Assembly: GCA_026982585.1 (NCBI GenBank)
Contig: JALSGW010000224.1
Coordinates: 1-17,033, forward strand
Length of the DNA: 17,033 nt
Reading direction: 5' to 3'
Origin: Alphaproteobacteria bacterium
Lineage (GTDB): Bacteria > Pseudomonadota > Alphaproteobacteria > Geminicoccales > Geminicoccaceae
This document shows positions 1 through 7,184 of this stretch, piece after piece. The notes under the pieces are model-generated. The model was not told the DNA's origin and searched no databases. It worked only from the letters and a program-made list of their open reading frames with translations. The translations under genes were made by a program, and so were the position numbers. Each line of letters starts with the position of its first letter. Position 1 is the first letter of the stretch.

Positions 1-43
1 GTCAACGACCGCCCCGCCGCGGACGGGATCGGCGGCGGTTGAC
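1..43. repeat. Inverted repeat with GTCAAC/GTTGAC ends
   Basis: Positions 1-13 and 31-43 are reverse complements at 11 of 13 bases: GTCAAC plus CCGCC on the left, GGCGG plus GTTGAC on the right, separated by 17 bases. The right arm runs into the -35 hexamer of the promoter at 39-66. It could be an operator or the end of a hairpin belonging to an upstream gene. The window edge cuts it off, so a longer left arm cannot be excluded. Confidence 0.4.
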
Positions 44-66
44 CTCATTTCGCGCCGGCATAGAAT
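39..66 (+). promoter_or_regulatory. Candidate sigma-70 promoter, far upstream of prkA
   Basis: TTGACC (39-44), a 16-base spacer, then TAGAAT (61-66): five of six consensus bases in each hexamer. Transcription would begin near 73 and run toward prkA, whose start codon is about 360 bases further on. This is the strongest promoter-like match I see in the leader. It may drive the stress operon through a long 5' UTR or a separate small RNA. Prediction by eye only. Confidence 0.5.
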
Positions 67-189
67 TCCTGCTGGAACCTTTGCGATCGGGTGACGGTCG
101 GTGCGGTTTCCCCTGGGTGTCATTCACCCGGGCAGCGCGGACAGGCCAGGCGGGACTTCACATCGACGCGACGTCGGAATCACCGCAAG

Positions 190-236
190 GATCCCGTCCA
201 GCCGGACGGGGTCGTCTGTAACAAATCCTTGTTTTT
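190..236 (+). terminator. Possible terminator or attenuator hairpin in the leader
   Basis: The stem 190-199/204-213 has ten pairs including one G-U and a four-base loop, but the T-run at 232-236 lies about 19 bases downstream rather than next to it. A second weak stem (220-224/229-233) does abut the T-run. An intrinsic terminator is therefore possible but not canonical. It would separate a short leader RNA from prkA. Confidence 0.25.
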
Positions 237-327
237 CTTCACAAAAGGAACGTAGTTTTCGCGGCGAATTCGCGGTATCCTGGGCCGCATGGGCTCCCGT
301 ATTGGAGTGCCGATGCGGCGAATGACG

Positions 328-358
328 TTTACATGAGATGAGGAGTATGTTCTATTGT
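328..358 (+). promoter_or_regulatory. Weak candidate promoter proximal to prkA
   Basis: TTTACA (328-333) and TATTGT (353-358) are separated by 19 bases, longer than the 17-base optimum, in the only AT-rich patch near prkA. The -10 is preceded by C (CTATTGT), which faintly resembles an RpoS-type extended -10. RpoS control is known for the E. coli homologue yeaG. I also looked for a sigma-54 site with correct GG-N10-GC spacing and did not find one. Confidence 0.2.
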
Positions 359-434
359 TATCGGTACGCCGGGCCTTCCGGTGCGGGCCGCGCGGCGCCG
401 CTCGAGAGCCGGGGGCAGAGCGAGGTGACGACGG

Positions 435-2366
435 ATGCAGGGTGAACGGCTCGACTTCGCCGCTTTGATCGAACGGGATCGCAGCGAACAGCAGCAGCAA
501 CAGTGGCGGGGCACCTTTCTCGAGTATCTGGAGATCGTCAAGGCCGATCCCAAGGTCGCCGACCTCGCTCACAAGCGTCTGTATGAAATGATCATCGCCA
601 GGGGCGTGAGCGAACTCGACGTGGAGAGCGATCCCCAGGCCAAGCGCCTGTTCGGAGACCGGCGCATCCGGGTCTACCATTTCTTCAAGGACGAGTTCTT
701 CGGCATGGAGCGCACGCTCGAGAAGATCGTGCGTTATTTCCACTCGGCGGCGATGGGGGGCGAGGAAAGCCGCCAGGTGCTCTATCTCATGGGACCGGTG
801 GGCTCCGGCAAGAGCTCGCTCGTCGAGCATCTCAAGCGCGGGCTCGAGGAGCTGCCGCCCATCTACGCCATCGACGGCTGCCCCATGCACGAGGAGCCGT
901 TGCACCTCATCCCGCGCCATCTGCGGCCGGCGTTCGAGGACATGCTCGGGGTGCGCATCGAGGGGGATCTCTGTCCGGTGTGCCGCTGGCGGCTCAAGGA
1001 GGAGTTCGGCGGCAAGTACGAAGAGGTGCCGGTGCACACGGTGCGTTTCTCGGCCCGGGCGCGGCGCGGCATCGCGGTGGTGCCGCCGGTGGACCCGAAC
1101 AACCAGGACACCTCGGTGCTGATCGGCTCGGAGGACATCTCCAAGCTCGACCGCTACTCCGAGGGCGATCCGCGGGTGCTGGAGCTCAACGGCGCCTTCA
1201 ACGCCGGCAACCGGGGGATCGTGGAATTCATCGAGGTGTTCAAGAACGAGACCGAATATCTCCATACCATGATCACCGCCACCCAGGAGAAGTTCGTCCC
1301 GGCGCCGGGCCGCCACGGCACCGTATACGTCGACTGCTGCATCGTCGCCCATTCCAACGAGGCCGAGTGGCAGAAGTTCAAGGCGGACCACACCAACGAG
1401 GCGATCTTGGACCGCATTGTGGTGGTCAAGGTGCCCTACAACCTGCGGCTCAGCGAGGAGGTCAAGATCTACCAGAAGTTCCTGCGGCGGGCCCGGTTCG
1501 CCGCCAAGATCGCGCCGCACACCCTCGAGATCGCCTCCATGTTCGCCATCCTCACCCGCCTCGAGCCGACGCCGAAGTGCGATCTCATGACCAAGCTGCG
1601 CATCTACAACGGCGAGGAGGTGCTGGAGAAGGGCCGGCCCAAGAAGCTCACCGCCCATGAGCTCATGGAGGACGCCAAGCGCGAGGGCATGTTCGGCATC
1701 TCCACCCGCTTCATCATGAAGGCGCTCGATACCGCCCTCACCCAGAACGACGGGGTCATCCACCCCATCAACGTGCGCGAGGCGCTGATCCAGATGGTGA
1801 AGGACGGGGACTTCCCGGAGGACACCCGCAAACAATATTTGGAATTTCTGCAGGACACGCTGCACAAGGTCTATCTGGAACTGCTCGAGAAGGACATCAC
1901 CAAGGCCTTCGTCTATTCCTTCCGCGACCAGGCGGAGACCCTGTTCCAGAACTATCTCGACCACGCCGAGGCCTTCGTCACCAAGAGCCGGGTCAAGGAT
2001 CCCGTGACCCACGAGGACATGGATCCGGACGAGGGGTTCCTGCGCTCCATCGAGGAGCAGATCGCGGTCATCGGGCCGGCGGCGCAGGGCTTCCGCCAGG
2101 AGGTGATCGCCTATCTGTGGGCCGCCTCGCGCCGGGGCGAGAAGATCTCCTACGAATCCTACGAGCCGCTCAAGGAGGCCATCGAGCGCAAGCTCACGAG
2201 CTCGGTCAGGGAGATCTCGCGCATCGTCACCAAGGCGCGCACCCGGGACGAGGAACAGCGGAAGAAGTACGATGCCATGGTGGAAAACCTCATCGAGCAG
2301 GGTTACAACGAGGAGAGCATCGACACCATCCTCAAATACGCCGCCAACCATTTGTGGCGCGACTAG
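435..2366 (+). CDS. prkA: PrkA-family AAA+ serine protein kinase
   Basis: 643 residues, the usual length for PrkA/YeaG (about 640). PrkA proteins combine an AAA+ ATPase module with a C-terminal kinase-like domain and act in the cytosol in sporulation, starvation or stationary-phase responses; an ATP-dependent protease activity has also been proposed for Bacillus PrkA. Seen here: Walker A GPVGSGKS at residues 120-127, the family stretch DGCPMHEEPLHLIP near 148-160, a CPVC pair at 180-183, and the C-terminal stretch DPDEGFLRSIEEQI. By memory the sequence looks closer to Bacillus PrkA than to E. coli YeaG. A short glutamine run (CAG/CAA codons, residues 19-23) lies near the N-terminus. The start is supported by a GAGGTGA-type ribosome binding site at 422-428. 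It is the first gene of a three-gene operon with yeaH and spoVR. Confidence 0.95.
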   Translation: MQGERLDFAALIERDRSEQQQQQWRGTFLEYLEIVKADPKVADLAHKRLYEMIIARGVSELDVESDPQAKRLFGDRRIRVYHFFKDEFFGMERTLEKIVRYFHSAAMGGEESRQVLYLMGPVGSGKSSLVEHLKRGLEELPPIYAIDGCPMHEEPLHLIPRHLRPAFEDMLGVRIEGDLCPVCRWRLKEEFGGKYEEVPVHTVRFSARARRGIAVVPPVDPNNQDTSVLIGSEDISKLDRYSEGDPRVLELNGAFNAGNRGIVEFIEVFKNETEYLHTMITATQEKFVPAPGRHGTVYVDCCIVAHSNEAEWQKFKADHTNEAILDRIVVVKVPYNLRLSEEVKIYQKFLRRARFAAKIAPHTLEIASMFAILTRLEPTPKCDLMTKLRIYNGEEVLEKGRPKKLTAHELMEDAKREGMFGISTRFIMKALDTALTQNDGVIHPINVREALIQMVKDGDFPEDTRKQYLEFLQDTLHKVYLELLEKDITKAFVYSFRDQAETLFQNYLDHAEAFVTKSRVKDPVTHEDMDPDEGFLRSIEEQIAVIGPAAQGFRQEVIAYLWAASRRGEKISYESYEPLKEAIERKLTSSVREISRIVTKARTRDEEQRKKYDAMVENLIEQGYNEESIDTILKYAANHLWRD

Positions 2367-2390
2367 CGGGATGCCGGCGGGAGCGGGCCC

Positions 2391-3587
2391 ATGACCACCG
2401 TCTTCCGCCCCTATTCCGAGAGCGATGCGCTCAGGTCCGACCGCAGCGCCGGCGACCGCAAGCGCCATCGGGAGAAGCTCCGGCGGGCGATCCGCGAGAA
2501 CATCGCCGACATCATCGCCGAGGAGAGCATCATCGGCCGCAGCGGCGACCGCATCATCAAGGTGCCGATCCGCGGGGTGCGGGAGTATCGCTTCACCTTC
2601 GGCGACAACGAGGGCGGGGTGGGGCAGGGCGAGGGGGACACCCAACCCGGCCAGGTGATCGGCCAGAGCGGGCGGCGCGGGCGAAGAGGTGCCGGCGGCG
2701 CCGGCAACCGGCCCGGCACCGACTACTACGAGACCGAGATCACCCTCGAGGAACTCGTGGACATCATGTTCGAGGACCTCGAGCTCCCGGACCTCGAGCG
2801 CAAGGCGCTCAGGCAGATGCTCTCCGAGCGGGTGGCGCGGCGCAAGGGGTTCCGCAGACAGGGCGTGCGGGTCCATCTCGACCGGCGGCGGACCGCCAAG
2901 GCGCGCATCCGCCGGCTGATCGCGAGCGGCAAGCTGGCGGCGCTGCGCGAACCCGGCGGGGAGGAGGAGCGCCTGCCCTTTCACCGCGACGACCTCACCT
3001 ACAAACGCCTGCGCCCGGACGTGCGGGAGGAGAGCAACGCGGTCGTCATCTGCATCATGGACACCTCGGGGTCCATGGATCGCCTCAAGAAGTATCTGGC
3101 GCGGAGTTTCTTCTTCCTTCTGTATCAGTTCGTGTGCACCAAGTACCACAACGTCGACATCGTGTTCATCGCCCACCACACCCACGCCACCGAGGTGACG
3201 GAGGAGGAGTTCTTCCACAAGGGGGAATCGGGCGGCACGATCATCTCCTCGGGCTACAAGAAGGCCATCGAGATCATCAAGGACCGCTACCATCCCGCGC
3301 ACTGGAACATCTACGCGTTTCATTGTTCGGACGGGGACAACTTCGACTGCGACAACGAGGAGGCGTTGCGCACCGCCCGGGAGCTGTGCGAGCTGTGCAA
3401 CCTCTTCGGCTACGGCGAGATCAAGCCGCTCGGCTCGCATTACTACGAGGGCTCGATGCTGGAGCGGTTCCGCAACCTCGGCGCCGAGAATTTCCAGTCG
3501 GTGCTGATCGAACGACGCGAGGACATCTGGCCGGCCTTCAAGTCCTTCATGGCCCGGGAGCGCACGGTCCAGCCGAGCCCGGCGTGA
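2391..3587 (+). CDS. yeaH: YeaH/YhbH family protein (DUF444, VWA-like)
   Basis: 398 residues, slightly shorter than E. coli YeaH (about 427). The C-terminal half contains a von Willebrand A-type MIDAS motif, DTSGS at residues 224-228, after a hydrophobic strand (VVICIM). Such domains bind a divalent metal and usually mediate protein-protein contacts. The N-terminal part is charged, and a glycine/arginine-rich linker (roughly residues 80-105) separates it from the next helical region. There is no signal peptide or membrane segment, so it is cytosolic. Its family partner is the AAA+ protein PrkA, encoded 24 bp upstream; by analogy with other AAA+/VWA pairs such as MoxR systems they may work as one machine (inference). 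A GGGAG-type ribosome binding site precedes the ATG. The precise biochemical role is unknown. Confidence 0.93.
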   Translation: MTTVFRPYSESDALRSDRSAGDRKRHREKLRRAIRENIADIIAEESIIGRSGDRIIKVPIRGVREYRFTFGDNEGGVGQGEGDTQPGQVIGQSGRRGRRGAGGAGNRPGTDYYETEITLEELVDIMFEDLELPDLERKALRQMLSERVARRKGFRRQGVRVHLDRRRTAKARIRRLIASGKLAALREPGGEEERLPFHRDDLTYKRLRPDVREESNAVVICIMDTSGSMDRLKKYLARSFFFLLYQFVCTKYHNVDIVFIAHHTHATEVTEEEFFHKGESGGTIISSGYKKAIEIIKDRYHPAHWNIYAFHCSDGDNFDCDNEEALRTARELCELCNLFGYGEIKPLGSHYYEGSMLERFRNLGAENFQSVLIERREDIWPAFKSFMARERTVQPSPA

Positions 3588-3606
3588 GAAAGCGCGGAGG
3601 AGGCGC

Positions 3607-5001
3607 ATGGCGGAGTGGAGTGTGGCCGACCTCGAGCGTTGGGATGCGCGCATCCGCGAGAAGGTGGCGGAGTTCGGGCTCGACGTCTACGATCAAGAGT
3701 TCGAGATCTGCGACCAGGAGGCCATGCTCGGCTTCATGGCCTATCACGGCATGCCGGCGCACTATCCGCACTGGAGCTTCGGCAAGGCCTTCGAGCAGAT
3801 CAAGACCATGTACGACTACGGCGTGCAGGGGCTGCCGTATGAGATGGTGATCAACTCCGACCCCTGTCTCGCCTATCTCATGCGCGACAACAGTCTCTGC
3901 CTGCAGCTGCTCACCATCGCTCACGTCTACGGCCACAACGATTTCTTCAAGAACAACTTCCATTTCCGCACCGCCACCGACGCCAAGGAGACGTTGGCGG
4001 CGTTCAAGGCCCGGGCCGATCGGGTGCGGGCGTACATCGAGGACCCGTCGATCGGCGCCGAGGAGGTGGAGCGGTTTTTGGACGCCGCCCATGCGCTCGC
4101 CTACAACCGCAGGCGCGATCTCGCCGTGCGCAAGCTCGGGCTCGAGGAGCAGCGGGCGCGCATTCTGGCCCGCCACCGGCCGCGCCCGGATCCCTTCGCC
4201 CATCTGGTCGCCCCGGAGCCGGAGCCGGAGGCGGAGCTGGAATCCGAACTGCACCGGATACCGCCGGAGCCCGAGGAGGACATCCTGCTGTTCATCCGCG
4301 ACCACAACCCGCGGCTCGCGGAATGGCAGAAGGACCTGCTCACCATCGTGGACGAGGAGGCCCAGTACTTCATCCCCCAGATCGAGACCAAGATCATGAA
4401 CGAGGGCTGGGCCAGCTTCTGGCACCACCGTATCCTGCACGCCCTCGACCTGCCGCAGGCACTCCAGCTGGAGTTCCTGGTGCGGCACAACCAGGTGGTC
4501 TGTCCGCATCCCGGAAGCCTCAACCCCTACCACATCGGCTTCGTCATCTGGCGCGACATCGAGGAGCGCTACGGCCGGGAGAAGCTGTTCGAGGTCCGCG
4601 AGACCGACCGCGACACCTCGTTCCTGCGCCGCTTTCTCACCCCCGAGCTGATGCGCGAACTCGACCTGTTCACCTACAAGCCGCGCGGCGATCACCTGGT
4701 GGTGACCAAGGTGGCGGACGAGGACAACTGGGAGGAGGTCAAACGGGAACTGTTGCGGCAGGTGGGGATGAACGCCTTTCCGGTGATCCGCATCCACGAC
4801 GCCGACTACCGCGGGCGGCGCGCGCTCTATCTCGTGCACGCGCACGACGGCCGCGACCTGGACCTGACCCACGCGGAGAAGACCCTCGAATATGTCCGCA
4901 CCCTGTGGGGCCAGGACGTGTTCCTCGAGACCCGGCTGCGCGGCAAGCGAGCGCTCATGAGCGCCACCGGCGCCGGTTTCGACGCCAAGCTCCTGAGCTG
5001 A
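3607..5001 (+). CDS. spoVR: SpoVR family protein (YcgB-like)
   Basis: 464 residues; Bacillus SpoVR is about the same size and E. coli YcgB is longer (about 510). SpoVR is needed for the spore cortex in Bacillus, but non-sporulating proteobacteria carry it too, nearly always with PrkA and YeaH. Its biochemical function is not established. Seen here: conserved family stretches such as GHNDFFKNN, NEGWASFWHHRIL (about residue 264 onward) and NPYHIGF, rich in His, Trp and aromatic residues. An acidic proline-rich linker (PEPEPEAELESE) sits near residues 203-212. There is no signal peptide or membrane helix. A strong GGAGGAGG ribosome binding site (3596-3603) supports the ATG at 3607. It closes the operon, 19 bp after yeaH; the next gene has its own promoter-like region. 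Confidence 0.95.
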   Translation: MAEWSVADLERWDARIREKVAEFGLDVYDQEFEICDQEAMLGFMAYHGMPAHYPHWSFGKAFEQIKTMYDYGVQGLPYEMVINSDPCLAYLMRDNSLCLQLLTIAHVYGHNDFFKNNFHFRTATDAKETLAAFKARADRVRAYIEDPSIGAEEVERFLDAAHALAYNRRRDLAVRKLGLEEQRARILARHRPRPDPFAHLVAPEPEPEAELESELHRIPPEPEEDILLFIRDHNPRLAEWQKDLLTIVDEEAQYFIPQIETKIMNEGWASFWHHRILHALDLPQALQLEFLVRHNQVVCPHPGSLNPYHIGFVIWRDIEERYGREKLFEVRETDRDTSFLRRFLTPELMRELDLFTYKPRGDHLVVTKVADEDNWEEVKRELLRQVGMNAFPVIRIHDADYRGRRALYLVHAHDGRDLDLTHAEKTLEYVRTLWGQDVFLETRLRGKRALMSATGAGFDAKLLS

Positions 5002-5012
5002 GCGCATCCCCC

Positions 5013-5047
5013 TTGTGCGGGCGCGGTTTATTCGTATATGCTAATAT
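5013..5047 (+). promoter_or_regulatory. Promoter with BigR/SqrR-like operator
   Basis: TTGTGC (5013-5018), a 16-base spacer and TATATG (5035-5040) form a plausible promoter for the hydrolase gene at 5075. Across the -10 lies an imperfect dyad (5030-5045): ATTC, eight bases, TAAT, with 12 of 16 positions symmetric about 5037/5038. The SqrR/BigR sulfide-responsive ArsR-type repressors recognise, as I recall, roughly ATTC-N8-GAAT; this matches seven of those eight bases. The downstream gene belongs to a family these repressors control, which strengthens the call. Confidence 0.45.
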
Positions 5048-5074
5048 GGAAACCGCGAGCAGGGAGAGATGCGC

Positions 5075-5944
5075 ATGGCCAGCGGCCCGAAGCCCCAGGT
5101 GGAGGCGTTCTTCGATCCGGAGACGGCGACCATCTCCTACGTCGTCGCCGACCCGCACACCCGCAAGGCGGCGGTGATCGACGCCGTGCTCGACTACGAT
5201 GCCGCTTCGGGGCGGACCTCCACCCGTTCCGCCGACCGCATCGTCGACTTCGTGCGCGGGCGGGACTTGGATGTGGAGTGGATCCTCGAGACCCACGCCC
5301 ACGCCGATCATCTCTCGGCCGCCCGTTATCTCAAGTCCAAGCTCGGCGGGCGGGTCGGCATCGGCGAGCGCATCGTGGAAGTGCAGCGCATCTTCCGCGA
5401 GCTGTTCAATCTCGAGCGCACCTTCAACACCGACGGCCGCCAGTTCGACCATCTCTTCAAGGACGGCGAGCGCTTTCGCATCGGCGAGCTCGAGGGGCGG
5501 GTGATGTTCACCCCGGGCCACACCCCCGCCTGCGCGACCTACATCATCGACGGTGCTGCCTTCGTCGGCGACACCCTGTTCATGCCGGATGTGGGCACCG
5601 CGCGGGCGGACTTTCCGGGCGGCGACGCCCGCACGCTCTACCGTTCGATCCAGAAGATCCTTTCCCTGCCGGACGATACGGTGCTCTATCTGTGCCACGA
5701 CTATCCGCCGCCCGGACGCGAGCCCAAGTGGGTGAGCACGGTGGCGGAGCAGAAGGCGAAGAACATCCATATCGCCGGCAAGAGCGAGGAGGAGTTCGTG
5801 CAGTTGCGCACCGCCCGCGACAAGACCCTGCCGGTGCCGAAACTGCTCATCCCCTCGATCCAGATCAACATCCGCGCGGGCGATCTGCCGCCGCCGGAGG
5901 AGGACGGGGTGCGCTACATCAAGGTCCCGCTCAACCGCCTCTAG
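5075..5944 (+). CDS. MBL-fold hydrolase, likely persulfide dioxygenase (Blh/ETHE1 type)
   Basis: 289 residues. The metallo-beta-lactamase core is complete: HAHADH at residues 74-79 (H74, H76, D78, H79), H149 in PGHT, D166 in VGDT and H208 in LCHDY. The pattern fits ETHE1-like persulfide dioxygenases, which use one mononuclear iron to oxidise glutathione persulfide to sulfite in sulfide detoxification. The C-terminal stretch (LPVPKLLIPSIQINIRAG) is typical of the Blh/CstB-related branch. It lacks the rhodanese and DUF442 domains found fused in some relatives. ATG 5075 is preferred over ATG 5069 because AGGGAG (5061-5066) sits eight bases before it, against two for the alternative; choosing 5069 adds only two residues. 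Sulfur substrate is inferred from family; a glyoxalase II-like thioesterase is the main alternative. Confidence 0.88.
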   Translation: MASGPKPQVEAFFDPETATISYVVADPHTRKAAVIDAVLDYDAASGRTSTRSADRIVDFVRGRDLDVEWILETHAHADHLSAARYLKSKLGGRVGIGERIVEVQRIFRELFNLERTFNTDGRQFDHLFKDGERFRIGELEGRVMFTPGHTPACATYIIDGAAFVGDTLFMPDVGTARADFPGGDARTLYRSIQKILSLPDDTVLYLCHDYPPPGREPKWVSTVAEQKAKNIHIAGKSEEEFVQLRTARDKTLPVPKLLIPSIQINIRAGDLPPPEEDGVRYIKVPLNRL

Positions 5945-6200
5945 GCGAAGGCGCGGCGGGGCTTGGGCCGTCCGCGCTGCGTGCGGCGGGACGCGAGCCG
6001 ACGGCGCGCCGATCGTCGGTCCAGACGTGGGTCTGCGCTCCGTGCGGCGGGATGCGAGGGCTTGGAACGCCTTGGGAGGGGAAGCCCTAAGGCCCGCCTC
6101 CGGCGGCAAAGACCCGCGCCGCAGCGTGCAACCACCGGCCCTTCAGCGCCTCCATCCGGCTTGCCTGCGATGGCGGTGCGCTGGGCGTGGGGCTTGGGGA
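5945..6200. repeat. Convergent intergenic region with a 24-bp direct repeat
   Basis: This 256-base gap separates the convergent MBL-hydrolase and ketopantoate-reductase genes. Positions 5974-5997 and 6035-6058 are direct repeats matching at 22 of 24 bases (core CGTGCGGCGGGA), 61 bases apart. No T-run typical of an intrinsic terminator and no credible gene was seen. The repeat may be decayed duplicated sequence or part of a dispersed GC-rich element. Confidence 0.4.
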
Positions 6201-7184
6201 TCAGGGATAACAGCCGGCCTTGCGGGCGCGGGCTTTGAGCAGGGCGAGCACCACCTCGAGGGTCGGCACCGGGATATCGAGCCGTTCCGCGATCTCCACC
6301 ACCGCGCCCAAAAGCGCGTCCACCTCCATGCGCCGGCCCCGCTCGAGATCCTGGAGCATGGAGGTCTTGTGGGCGCCGACGCGCGCCGCCCCGTCGATGC
6401 GCCGGTCGACGTCGAGGGGAAAGCGCACCCCGAGCCGCGCCGCCACCTCCTGCGCCTCCAGCATCATGCGGCGTGCGAGCGGGCGCGTCTCGGGTCCGGT
6501 GGCGAGGCGGTCCAGGGTTTCGAGGGTGAGGGCGCTTAGCGGGTTGAAGGCGAGGTTGCCCCACAGTTTGAACCAGATGTCCTCGCGGATGCGCGGGCGC
6601 ACCGGCGCCTTGAAGCCCGCACCCTGGAGGAGGCGGGCGAGGGTGCGGGCGCGCGTGCTGAGCTCGCCCGAGGGCTCGCCGATCAGGAAGCGGTCTCCCT
6701 CCACCCATCGCACCACCCCCGGCTCCACCACCTCCGCCGCCGGATAGACCACACAGCCGAGCGCCCGCTCGGGGCCGATGGTGCGCCACTGGACGGCGCC
6801 GGGATCCACCGATTCCAGCACCCGGTTTTCGAGCGGGCCGGGATGGCGGTAGAAGTACCACCAGGGAATACCGTTCTGGGCGGTGACCACGGCGGTGTCG
6901 GGGCCGAGCAGCGGGGCGAGCCGGGGGGCGATCTCCGGGCCGGCCGGGGCCTTGACGGCGACGATCACATAGTCTTGGGGCCCGAGTTCGGCGGGCTCCG
7001 CCACCGCCCGCACCGGCACCGTGAAATGTTCGCCGCCGGCGGCGATCAGGGTGAGGCCCCGCGTCTGCAGCGCCTCGAGCTGGGCGCCGCGGGCGATCAG
7101 GGCGATCTCGGCCTGTTGGGCGCGCACCATGCGGGCTGCGAGCAGTCCGCCGATGGCGCCGGCGCCGTAGACGGCGATCCTCAT
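6201..7184 (-). CDS. Ketopantoate reductase family protein (PanE/ApbA-like)
   Basis: 327 residues, close to PanE (about 303). PanE reduces 2-dehydropantoate to pantoate with NADPH in coenzyme A synthesis. Seen here: Rossmann GAGAIG at residues 7-12; catalytic Lys206 in FKLWGN with Asn210; and the C-terminal S275, D279 and E287 that match the PanE substrate and catalytic residues. The start codon is the ATG at 7184, which overlaps the stop of the upstream acyl-CoA ligase gene as ATGA. The frame stays open upstream, but that extension lies inside the ligase gene and shows no family sequence. Because bacteria often carry several PanE paralogues, and this one is coupled to a ligase rather than panB/panC, its substrate could be a different 2-keto acid. 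Family assignment is firm; the exact substrate is not. Confidence 0.88.
   Translation of the reverse strand: MRIAVYGAGAIGGLLAARMVRAQQAEIALIARGAQLEALQTRGLTLIAAGGEHFTVPVRAVAEPAELGPQDYVIVAVKAPAGPEIAPRLAPLLGPDTAVVTAQNGIPWWYFYRHPGPLENRVLESVDPGAVQWRTIGPERALGCVVYPAAEVVEPGVVRWVEGDRFLIGEPSGELSTRARTLARLLQGAGFKAPVRPRIREDIWFKLWGNLAFNPLSALTLETLDRLATGPETRPLARRMMLEAQEVAARLGVRFPLDVDRRIDGAARVGAHKTSMLQDLERGRRMEVDALLGAVVEIAERLDIPVPTLEVVLALLKARARKAGCYP

Larger units (their letters stand above)
67..434 (+). other. Structured non-coding leader or small RNA region upstream of prkA
   Basis: No reading frame here looks like a protein gene. Three stem-loops follow the promoter: 112-119 with 125-132 (8 pairs, one G-U), 164-168 with 172-176 (5 pairs, 3-base loop), and 190-199 with 204-213 (10 pairs, one G-U, loop AGCC). 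A weak A/T stem (220-224 with 229-233) then runs into five Ts (232-236). Beyond that are a 10-bp palindrome (264-273) and an AT-rich patch (323-362). The first part could be a small RNA of roughly 165 nt, or all of it may be the 5' UTR of prkA. No known RNA family was recognised. Confidence 0.35.

Noticed and set aside
71..87. Sigma-54-like promoter (TGGAAC...TTGCGA) upstream of prkA
   Set aside because: The GG and GC elements are seven bases apart, not ten, so it cannot be a normal sigma-54 site.
101..325. A 74-codon plus-strand frame in the leader
   Set aside because: No ribosome binding site worth noting, no recognisable domain, and it overlaps the stem-loops that better explain the region.
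180..3653. A 1157-codon open frame on the minus strand, antisense to prkA and yeaH
   Set aside because: Its translation is low in complexity and resembles no family. Long antisense frames are expected where high-GC codon bias keeps the mirror frame free of stops. The plus-strand genes explain the DNA fully.
3547..5007. A 486-codon minus-strand frame over spoVR
   Set aside because: Same GC-bias shadow; spoVR on the plus strand is unmistakable.
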